The notes beneath the pieces were generated by a model. It made no database searches, had not been told where the DNA came from, and saw only the letters and a list, made by a program, of their open reading frames with translations. Below are positions 1 to 5,716 of a stretch of 5,786 bases of DNA, in pieces (within the stretch, counting starts at the first letter, position 1; each line of letters begins with the position of its first letter). This DNA comes from Sulfolobaceae archaeon (GTDB taxonomy: Archaea > Thermoproteota > Thermoprotei_A > Sulfolobales > Sulfolobaceae). A program made the position numbers and the translations under genes. The stretch covers positions 1-5,786 of the forward strand of contig JAPYVG010000099.1 in assembly GCA_028277025.1 (NCBI GenBank), given 5' to 3'.

Positions 1-704
1 CTCACGGTCGCCATAGCAGACCTCTCCACGGGCAGGACGTTCATGGTGGGGGCCTTCCCCTACGCCGTGAGGAAGATGTTGGACTTGGGGATGGTCACCG
101 AGTTCAAGACCAAGATCGACTTGGCCAGGGAGATGTTGGACGTGCTCAAGGGGTACTTCCGCGTGTCAAGGGTAGTCTTCGACTCGTGGTATTAGCCAGA
201 GAAGCTCGTGAAGGAAAACGTGGTGTCTGAGCTCAAGTCCAACCAAGCTCAGGGTCGAGTCGTCCCATGGGACCCTCGAGGAGGTGGAGGGGCACCTCCG
301 AGTGGGAGACCTACCCCCCCGGAGTCTACTACGCCGACCTGACCCTTGGATACCAAGCGATTACGGTAAAGTTGCTAGTCCGGGAACGTGACTCCGGGAC
401 ACGCGTGAAGTATCTCTACACGACCGATCTCTCGCTCAGTGAGGAGGAGATGGAGGAGGCATGGAGGATGAGGTGGGAGATTGAGGAGCTCCACAGGGAC
501 GTCAAGGCCCTTGGACTGGAGGACTCCTCGTTCTGGAGGAGAGAGAGGCTTCAGGGTTACCTCACGATCTTCACCATCATGACCAACGTCGTCAGGGAGC
601 TGGTGGGGGCTCTTAACCTGAGGAGTGTGGAGGCGTTCCTCAGGTTCGTTGAACGTTATTTAGGTGGATCGTCGGGGCTGATGAAAATCTTTAAGTTACG
701 TTAA
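1..704 (+). pseudogene. IS4-type DDE transposase, 3' part, degraded
   Basis: This is the remnant of a DDE (IS4-like) insertion-sequence transposase whose 5' end lies outside the window. Frame 1 reads from base 1 and includes VVFDSWY (bases 172-192), which looks like the second catalytic aspartate region. It meets a TAG stop at 193-195 and continues to ELKSN (229-243). An extra base near 244 moves the reading to frame 2 (KLRVESSHGTLEEVEGHL). An extra C in the seven-C run 314-320 moves it to frame 3 (GVYYADLTLGYQAI), which is open to TAA at 702-704. The C-terminal part has W-R-M-R-W-E-I-E-E-L-H-R-D-V-K, which fits the IS4 signature Y(2)R(3)E(6)K with W in place of Y; its glutamate is the third catalytic acid. 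With one stop and two frameshifts the gene cannot make an active enzyme. An ATG at 267 opens the last piece but is only an internal codon in the ancestral reading. The DNA is about 60% GC, unlike everything downstream, which suggests arrival from another genome. The exact IS family is not assigned. Confidence 0.85.
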
Positions 705-890
705 AGTCCCATAACTGCTGTATATTTAATTTTTTATGATATACCATAAAGGTCTAATGTGTATATAATGGAACTTCAAAATTTATCTCCACACAATTTT
801 GAAAATTATTTAACTCTAGATTTTCCCTAAAATGCTACAAGAAGTTAAATTTTAATATTGCTACTATCTATTCTTTATGCAGTACCTACA
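705..890. other. AT-rich intergenic stretch between transposase relic and epimerase
   Basis: Composition drops sharply from GC-rich to AT-rich just after the transposase stop, so the right end of the insertion sequence probably lies close to 705-720. Its terminal repeat cannot be identified because the left end is outside the window. A good TATA-like string (GTATATAA, 761-768) is followed by a tiny ORF (ATG 768 to TAA 830, 20 codons, MELQNLSPHNFENYL...), which I do not recognise and do not call as a gene. A second AT-rich element, AAATTTTAATA at 847-857, lies about 39 nt before the epimerase start and is the nearer promoter candidate. No RNA gene or longer reading frame is visible. Confidence 0.5.
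847..857 (+). promoter_or_regulatory. Candidate TATA element for the epimerase gene
   Basis: AAATTTTAATA is centred about 39 nt upstream of the preferred ATG at 891. With the usual archaeal spacing of about 26 nt from box to start site, transcription would begin near 878-880, giving a leader of about a dozen bases. No convincing Shine-Dalgarno motif lies in that leader. The competing TATA at 761-768 would give a leader of about 100 nt. The call rests only on composition and spacing. Confidence 0.3.
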
Positions 891-1811
891 ATGAAGGTTT
901 TAGTGGCTGGTGGTGCTGGGTTTATAGGAAGTCACCTTGTTGATCTTTTAGTGTCTGAGGGTTTTGATGTTGTGGTAGTCGATAATCTATTCTCCGGCAA
1001 TCTTAAGAATTTAGAAAACAGTATCGATAAAATTAAGTTCTTTAACCTCGACGTAAGTAATTTAGACTCCTTATCTAAGATTTTTAATGACAATGACTTT
1101 GACGTAGTTGTAAACTTAGTTGCCAGAGGAGACTTAGCATCCTCCGTGAAGGATCCAATTTCTTATCATAACTACAATGTTAACACTAACCTTAACCTAC
1201 TTTATCTCTTTAGTAAACATGCAAGTAAAGATAGTCATTACATATTCACGTCTTCTGGTTCAGTATACAAGGACTTAGAAAGACCTTTAATTGAAGAAGA
1301 CGAGTTACAACCCTTATCACCTTATGCCGCTACTAAACTTATTTCAGAAATTTACAACAATACTTTCGGTATAGTATATGGTTTTAAAGTTACGAATCTC
1401 AGATTATTTAATGTTTACGGCCCTAGAAGAGAGAGGAGTAAATATTGTGGTGTAGTTACACGATTCTTAACTAAAGTCTATAAAGACGAGCCAGTTACAG
1501 TTTTCGGTAATAATACTAGAGACTATATTTATGTCGAAGATGTAATAAATGTAATGCTTAAGGTAATTGAAAAAGGTATAACTGGGACTTATAACGTAGG
1601 CACGGGAGTCGGCATTACTAATCTTAAATTGCTTGAGATCATTGAGGAGGTATTAGGTAAAAGAGCTAAGGTGATTTATGAAAAAGAAAGACCTGGAGAT
1701 TCAAAGTATAGAGTAGCTAATGTAAAGAAGTTAAAAGAGATAATAGGATATACTCCTAAAATCGGTCTAGAAGAAGGAATAAGAAAGCTAAAACAATACT
1801 TCGGATATTAA
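891..1811 (+). CDS. NAD-dependent nucleotide-sugar epimerase/dehydratase (extended SDR, GalE-like)
   Basis: This is an intact 306-residue cytoplasmic enzyme of the extended short-chain dehydrogenase/reductase class, expected to convert one NDP-sugar into another for glycan synthesis. The N-terminal Rossmann fold has GGAGFIG (residues 7-13) and D31 at the end of the second strand, which favours NAD over NADP. The catalytic set is visible: SSGS (121-124) and YAATK (Y145, K149). Substrate-side motifs RLFNVYGPR (171-179), DYIYVEDV (211-218), NVGTG (235-239) and RPGD (267-270) are typical of UDP-glucose 4-epimerase relatives, and the length is normal. The frame is also open from a TTG at 858, but the 11 extra residues lie before the first Rossmann strand, so ATG 891 (MKVLVAGGAGF) is preferred. 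The exact sugar (glucose/galactose, GlcNAc/GalNAc, uronate or dTDP-glucose) cannot be read from the sequence. It is convergent with the next gene and probably part of a surface-glycan locus. Confidence 0.9.
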   Translation: MKVLVAGGAGFIGSHLVDLLVSEGFDVVVVDNLFSGNLKNLENSIDKIKFFNLDVSNLDSLSKIFNDNDFDVVVNLVARGDLASSVKDPISYHNYNVNTNLNLLYLFSKHASKDSHYIFTSSGSVYKDLERPLIEEDELQPLSPYAATKLISEIYNNTFGIVYGFKVTNLRLFNVYGPRRERSKYCGVVTRFLTKVYKDEPVTVFGNNTRDYIYVEDVINVMLKVIEKGITGTYNVGTGVGITNLKLLEIIEEVLGKRAKVIYEKERPGDSKYRVANVKKLKEIIGYTPKIGLEEGIRKLKQYFGY

Positions 1812-1865
1812 TCGCCACTATAAAGAACATAACATAAATGACGATAATTGGTGTATTTAAGCTTA

Positions 1866-1885
1866 AGAGTAAAATTTTTATCAAA
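1866..1885. terminator. Possible terminator region between convergent genes
   Basis: The 90-bp gap between the convergent epimerase and methyltransferase genes holds an AAAATTTTTA string (1871-1880), giving a T run for the plus strand and a shorter one for the minus strand. Just before it is a 10-bp perfect palindrome, TTAAGCTTAA (1857-1866). Archaeal termination usually relies on T-rich tracts, so this is the most likely end point for plus-strand transcripts. The tract is short, hence the low confidence. Confidence 0.3.
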
Positions 1886-1901
1886 TACAAGAACTAGAGA
1901 G

Positions 1902-2792
1902 TTACTTAACTGCGTGTATTGTTCCATGTTCAGAAAGATCGTATATCCCCTCATTATGTTTATAAACTCTAATTTTATTAAAGCCATATTCTCTTAACTT
2001 ATTTATTATGTCATCCACATTACCTAGTTTTTTGCCTTCCATCTCAGTTGTGTATTCTATTCTTATTATCTTAAATTTCTCTAAACTTCTATCATATATA
2101 ATTTTAAACTCCTCACCTTTAATATCTATATCAAGTATATCTGGATTATTTATCTTGAATTCTTTTAAAATCGTAGAAATACTTACGCTCCTAACTTTAA
2201 CTTTATCCTTAACATTACTGTAAACACTGGCACCTCCACTGCACTTTATTTTCGGAAATTCTACGTAACCATCCTCACCTATAGCATAATTCTTAAGAAC
2301 TATATTTTTAGCTAATTCATGGTTAAGTTTGAGGTTTAAGTCCGCTACATTGTAACAATCTGGATTTGGTTCAAAAGCGTAAACTATAGCTCTTTTATTA
2401 GCATAATATAGTGCAGTTTCTCCGACATAAGCACCGGCGTGGATTACAGTCCTTCCGGTAAGATCAAAGTCCACGAAGTGAGAATCGTATAAAAAGGTTT
2501 CAGCAAATATTAGCGCGTTAAAAGCTTCTAAAGAAAGCGTAATTCCACAAGGGGTAGTGATAGTATAATTCTGCTCATTTACTTTCCAATGATCGTTAAT
2601 TCTCACTCCGTACATAGACGCAAATTTGTAGAGTTCTACTATATCTCTAAAATTATTTTTGTTAATTGTTATAGAAAAGTTATTTGGAAATTTTATTTTT
2701 CCCCTTTTTATATAAAAGTGTAATAAGTTTTGAAAGCCATAAGGCCTTAATAACACGTTTAGTGCAAATAAAATTTTACTTCTTAAACCCAT
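1902..2792 (-). CDS. FkbM-family SAM-dependent methyltransferase
   Basis: This intact 296-residue protein has the class I methyltransferase fold of the FkbM family, which usually O-methylates sugars or other small hydroxylated groups. The first ~100 residues are a family-variable N-terminal region. The SAM-binding part begins near residue 110: glycine motif VIHAGAYVGET (116-126), then YAFEPNP (138-144), whose glutamate normally holds the SAM ribose, then DILDIDIKGEE (218-228) in the place of the usual D-x-L-K-I-D-x-E-G-x-E. Two positions differ from the family pattern. H118 stands where aspartate is normal (codon CAC, one base from GAC). In the later motif the usual K and E are replaced by D221 and K225. 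The enzyme may have altered activity or be losing function, but the frame is clean. The start is supported by GTGAG a few bases upstream and a TATA-like box 28 nt upstream. It faces the flippase gene divergently, so methylation of a surface glycan is the likely role; the acceptor is unknown. Confidence 0.82.
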   Translation of the reverse strand: MGLRSKILFALNVLLRPYGFQNLLHFYIKRGKIKFPNNFSITINKNNFRDIVELYKFASMYGVRINDHWKVNEQNYTITTPCGITLSLEAFNALIFAETFLYDSHFVDFDLTGRTVIHAGAYVGETALYYANKRAIVYAFEPNPDCYNVADLNLKLNHELAKNIVLKNYAIGEDGYVEFPKIKCSGGASVYSNVKDKVKVRSVSISTILKEFKINNPDILDIDIKGEEFKIIYDRSLEKFKIIRIEYTTEMEGKKLGNVDDIINKLREYGFNKIRVYKHNEGIYDLSEHGTIHAVK

Positions 2793-2815
2793 ATACTCTC
2801 ACTTAAAAACAGTTA

Positions 2816-2824
2816 CTTGTATAG
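2816..2824 (-). promoter_or_regulatory. Candidate TATA box of the methyltransferase gene
   Basis: On the minus strand the string CTATACAAG is centred about 28 nt upstream of the methyltransferase ATG, so the predicted transcription start falls within a few bases of the start codon. A second copy of CTATACAA (plus strand TTGTATAG, 2833-2840) lies 16 bp further upstream and could be a duplicated box or part of a control element. Confidence 0.4.
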
Positions 2825-2875
2825 TTAAAAAATTGTATAGGCTTAGTCAATTAAACTAGTACATTAGAAGAAGGA

Positions 2876-2886
2876 TGAGTAACTCA
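2876..2886. repeat. Short dyad TGAGT-A-ACTCA, possible operator
   Basis: This 11-bp inverted repeat has perfect 5-bp arms around one central base. It sits about 17 bp upstream of the flippase TATA box in the divergent control region, a position where archaeal regulators often bind. A match this short can occur by chance, and no second copy was seen. Confidence 0.25.
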
Positions 2887-2902
2887 AACAATCAGCATTA
2901 AC

Positions 2903-2910
2903 TTTTTAAA
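2903..2910 (+). promoter_or_regulatory. Candidate TATA box of the flippase gene
   Basis: TTTTTAAA, followed by ATATTAATA, is centred about 30 nt upstream of ATG 2937. This is the usual archaeal geometry and predicts a start site within a few bases of the start codon, giving a leaderless or nearly leaderless mRNA. The bases before the ATG (GGTTGTGA) only weakly resemble a Shine-Dalgarno sequence. Confidence 0.5.
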
Positions 2911-2936
2911 ATATTAATATACTGAGAAGGTTGTGA

Positions 2937-4349
2937 ATGAATCCAATAAAGAATGCCTTAAAGTCTATTAGCATAACAATGATTAACGTACTTATAGCAT
3001 TTGTTTTCTTCGTTATAACTGCAAAAATCTCGACCCCTGAGTTCTTCGGGAAAGTAGCTATACTACAACTTTTAGAAATCATAGTTGCGGCCTTCCTTTT
3101 TCCTATAAGAGGTTCTATAATAACAAGAGAAACCGCTTACCTTTATGCTAACAAGAATATAGATAAGAGGATCATTAGTAGTATGCTATTTTACCCGTTA
3201 TTTTCTTTTCCTTTTCTCCTCGCCTTTCTCCTCTTTCCTACATATATAAAATTTGCAATACCTTACTTATTCATTTACCTTTTATTTAACTCAGCCTCAG
3301 CAGTAATGCTAGGATTAGATTTATACACAGAATACACAATAGCAAATTACGTCATGATAATATTCAGGTGGGGCTTATCAATAATAGCAGTACTACTCAA
3401 CAGCATTTACTTACTAATAGGCATTTGGACTCTAGGTGGGTTAATTTCTACCATTATATCTTATTTATCTATATTTAGGAAAATTGGCGGTGTGCAATTA
3501 TTTCTTGATTTAAAAAGTATAAGGATTTTTATTAAAGAGAGTTTCCCTCTGTATTTATCAGCATCCTCATCATTTCTCTCAACACAAGGAGATAGAGTAA
3601 TTACTGCATATCTTTTAGGCTCTTATTACCTAGGTATATATCAGTTCGCTGCGTTAGTAGGAGGAGTCCCTTCGATGTTTTTAAGTAATTTTAACAGTGT
3701 TATCTTACCTTCAAGTTCATATTACAAAGCCTTGGGAAGTAATGAAACTAAAATTAGTGCATTAACCTTTAAGGTGCTTTCATTAATATCTATATTCTCT
3801 GCAATTATTTCCATTCCTATTGCTATAAGTGTAGTCTATAAGTTTTTCCCAGCATATGCCTCTGGGATACAAGCTCTAATCATTCTCTTATTGGCACTAA
3901 CATTATCGGTTCCTTTTACATCATTATCAAGTATAATAGTCGCTTCCAAGAGAAACTTAAGGCCTTTCATATTAATAGCAGTAATTAATGGTATAACCGT
4001 TGTCTCTACATCGTATTTTCTTATTCCTAAAATCGGAATTCTAGGAGCGGCTATCTCTCAATTAATAGTTAATGTAATGTATTCCGTTGAAGTAACAACT
4101 TATGCTGTTAGGAGTGGAGTATTTAATCTATCTAATAGAGAAATAAGTGTAATCCTTGCGATAGTATTCGTAGGTATTTTTATGTTATTTGTAGACTCGT
4201 GGGTTATAGATTTAATTTTAGCCTTGGGCTCTGTAGTAGTATTTAGGGGGCTTAAAATATTCACTAAAGACGAAATAATCACTATAATTTCATTTATACC
4301 TAAAAATATGAGGTTTTTATCTAAAATTTTATTTATCTTTTCTTCCTAA
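2937..4349 (+). CDS. Polysaccharide flippase (Wzx/PST type, MOP superfamily)
   Basis: This intact 470-residue, very hydrophobic integral membrane protein matches oligosaccharide flippases, which move lipid-linked glycan units across the cytoplasmic membrane for S-layer N-glycan or exopolysaccharide assembly. About twelve to fourteen hydrophobic segments can be traced, for example residues 14-28, 40-56, 83-101, 106-126, 137-155, 157-178, 281-300, 311-335, 343-363, 366-388, 403-419 and 422-436. The N-terminal half has a repeat-unit layout typical of the family. GDRVITAYLLGSYYLGIYQF (218-237) corresponds to the conserved D-x-x-x-x-x-x-x-x-G-x-Y segment of PST transporters. Length is normal. ATG 2937 sits about 30 nt after a clear TATA box. 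It is divergent from the methyltransferase gene and followed by a decayed fragment of a similar gene. The transported glycan cannot be predicted. Confidence 0.85.
   Translation: MNPIKNALKSISITMINVLIAFVFFVITAKISTPEFFGKVAILQLLEIIVAAFLFPIRGSIITRETAYLYANKNIDKRIISSMLFYPLFSFPFLLAFLLFPTYIKFAIPYLFIYLLFNSASAVMLGLDLYTEYTIANYVMIIFRWGLSIIAVLLNSIYLLIGIWTLGGLISTIISYLSIFRKIGGVQLFLDLKSIRIFIKESFPLYLSASSSFLSTQGDRVITAYLLGSYYLGIYQFAALVGGVPSMFLSNFNSVILPSSSYYKALGSNETKISALTFKVLSLISIFSAIISIPIAISVVYKFFPAYASGIQALIILLLALTLSVPFTSLSSIIVASKRNLRPFILIAVINGITVVSTSYFLIPKIGILGAAISQLIVNVMYSVEVTTYAVRSGVFNLSNREISVILAIVFVGIFMLFVDSWVIDLILALGSVVVFRGLKIFTKDEIITIISFIPKNMRFLSKILFIFSS
4325..4346 (+). terminator. T-rich tract at the flippase 3' end
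   Basis: The last codons of the flippase gene are unusually rich in T (TTTT, TTT, TTTT separated by one or a few bases) and run straight to the stop codon. In Sulfolobales, transcripts commonly end in such tracts without a hairpin. Termination here or slightly downstream is plausible but not certain. Confidence 0.3.
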
Positions 4350-4417
4350 AATAATAATTGTAAGCGTTTATAGCCCAAGGCCTACGTGCTATGACTTGTT
4401 AGCTCTATGTAATCGAA

Positions 4418-4760
4418 AATATTATATCTTACAATTTTAATAATAGTATCAATAATATTCCTACACCTAATTATTTTTTCTTCCTTTTCCTTCTGATGAA
4501 TAATGCCATTGGGTCAATAATTGTAGGAATGGACATGTTTACAGAGGGAGCAATAACAGGAAACCTCACAATAAGGTGGGGATCTCAATAATCGCCGTCC
4601 TCTCACAATTTTCATTGAAATATGGACTTTGGGAAGGATTATCTCAGTCTCCATGAACATGTTTTCCTACTTAGGAATACTTTTTGAGGTGACCCGTAAA
4701 GTCTTTTAGGTCTTACTGGATACTAGTCCTATTTACTTGATTATACATTTAAAGAAAGGG
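4418..4760 (+). pseudogene. Decayed relic of a second polysaccharide flippase
   Basis: No open frame exists here, but translation in three frames recovers a flippase-like protein collinear with about residues 100-200 of the intact gene upstream. Frame 2 (to stop TAA 4589-4591) reads IPTPNYFFFLFLLMNNAIGS followed by IIVGMDMFTEGAITGNLTIRWG, against IPYLFIYLLFNSASAVMLGLDLYTE...FRWG. After a one-base loss at about 4580, frame 1 reads ISIIAVLSQFSLKYGLWEG, against LSIIAVLLNSIYLLIGIWTLGG. From about 4639, frame 3 reads IISVSMNMFSYLGILFEVTRK...VLLDTSPIYLII, against LISTIISYLSIFRK...LFLDLKSIRIFI, with a TAG at 4707-4709. Many codons differ from the intact gene, so this is an old, diverged paralogue and not a recent tandem copy. 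The N-terminus and the C-terminal half are missing. The upstream limit is uncertain; weak similarity (LYVIENI against LYANKNI) may extend to about 4400. Confidence 0.75.
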
Positions 4761-4798
4761 GTTATTTTCCATAAATCACAAGTATTGGAGTAAAAAAA

Positions 4799-4806
4799 AG
4801 ATATAC
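4799..4806 (+). promoter_or_regulatory. Candidate TATA box of cmr4
   Basis: AGATATAC, preceded by a run of eight A (4792-4799), is centred about 28 nt upstream of ATG 4831. The predicted start site falls at or next to the start codon, so the mRNA would be leaderless, in keeping with the lack of a ribosome-binding motif. A second AT-rich string (TTTTTATATA, 4821-4830) touches the ATG and is too close to serve. A dedicated promoter suggests cmr4 was the first gene of its transcript. Confidence 0.45.
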
Positions 4807-4830
4807 AATTAGTAAATATATTTTTATATA

Positions 4831-5708
4831 ATGGCTAACTACTTTGCGAAAGCCCATGTTTTTTATATATTTACAGTTACGAATTGTCACGTTGGCAGTG
4901 GTTCTACTGCTTCTGAAGAGATTGACTTACCCTTCCAGAGGGATAGTTTAGGTTACCCTACAATTTACGCTTCAAGTTTAAAGGGTTCAATAAAGTCCTT
5001 TCTTTTAAGAACTTATGAAGATAGTAAAAAAGGTGATGTATTTTATTTATTCGGTAAGGATGAGAGTGCGGATGAAGCGTCTAAAGTTCAATTTTAGATG
5101 CGGTCTTGCTCTTAATTCCAGCTAGGATAATTTCGGTCTACAATGGTTTTAGTGGAGTTTATGCCTATGCTACTACTGTTGAGCTTTTAGATACTGTAAA
5201 GTCTTATCTTGATGCTGTTTCCTCACTTACTCAAGGTAATCTCGATAAGAAGAATGATGACGTTAAGTTCTATAAGGCCGATGAAAATGGAAACTTGGAA
5301 GTAATAGTTAATGAGAGTTATTTTAAGTTTAAGGAAAATGATGACTTAAAAAACAAATATTCCAGGCTTATACCACCCAGTGTGAATAAACCTATTTCAG
5401 TCTTTGAGGGTAATATAGGCAAGGATATTATTAATAGGTCTTTGATTAGGGTTAGGAGGATAAGGATAGACAGGGGTAAAAAGACTGTTGAGATTGGGGG
5501 CTTATGGTCTGAGGAATATGTTCCTCATGATACTTATTTCATGAGCGTGGCGTTAGTAAGGGAAGATGGTAAGAAAGACGGTGGGTCACAGAGCGCTTTA
5601 GAATTATTTAATTCTATTAAAAATAAATTAAATTACTTAGTTATCGGAGGTCATGAAACTATAGGTAAGGGTATAGTTAGGGGTCGGACTTTCATTGACG
5701 TTTCATGA
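4831..5708 (+). pseudogene. cmr4: cmr4, type III-B CRISPR RAMP (Cas7-like) subunit, split by a frameshift
   Basis: Cmr4 is the Cas7-like backbone subunit of the type III-B Cmr effector; several copies line the crRNA and each cuts bound target RNA with one aspartate. The N-terminal piece (4831-5097, 88 codons) has HVGSGS (20-25), EIDLPFQRD (30-38) and GYPTIYASSLKG (41-52). D32 aligns with the known catalytic D26 of Pyrococcus furiosus Cmr4 (VDQPIQRE). This frame stops at TAG 5095-5097. The protein continues in frame 3, open from 5085: SILDAVLLLIPARI, GVYAYATTVELL, GGLWSEEYVPHDTYF and the C-terminal glycine loop LVIGGHETIGKGIVRGR, ending at TGA 5706-5708. Joined, the parts give about 292 residues, the normal Cmr4 size, with no family segment missing. 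Loss of one base between 5085 and 5097 (for example one T at 5087-5088) explains the break. The second piece can start at TTG 5106 but would lack the catalytic residue. A sequencing error is possible. No other cmr gene is visible. Confidence 0.85.
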
Positions 5709-5716
5709 ATTTGTGT

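Noticed and set aside
267..704. A separate 145-residue gene starting at ATG 267
   Set aside because: Its first codons are out of frame with the ancestral transposase reading; from about 321 it is simply the transposase C-terminus, so it is a fragment and not an independent gene.
768..830. Small 20-codon ORF (MELQNLSPHNF...) after a TATA-like string
   Set aside because: It is too short, unrecognised and without a ribosome-binding motif; in AT-rich DNA such frames are common by chance.
858..890. TTG start giving the epimerase 11 extra residues
   Set aside because: The extra residues precede the first strand of the Rossmann fold, and ATG 891 gives the normal family N-terminus immediately before the GGAGFIG loop.
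705..890. CRISPR array or leader, sought here and in the other gaps because cmr4 is present
   Set aside because: No regularly spaced direct repeats of 24-37 bp occur in any intergenic part of the window; the only direct repeat noted is an 8-mer pair near 2817-2840.
2008..2223. A 71-codon plus-strand frame opposite the methyltransferase
   Set aside because: It lies wholly antisense to a gene with clear family motifs, and its Ser/Leu/Ile-rich product is typical of the reverse of a Lys/Glu/Asp-rich gene.
4100..4282. A 60-codon minus-strand frame inside the flippase
   Set aside because: It is antisense to a well-supported membrane-protein gene and has low-complexity composition with no recognisable motif or start signal.
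4831..5708. Csm3 (type III-A) as an alternative to Cmr4
   Set aside because: The rejoined length of about 292 residues, the EIDLPFQRD motif and the long insert before GGLWSEEYVPHDTYF fit Cmr4 better than the shorter Csm3, though both are Cas7-like and related.
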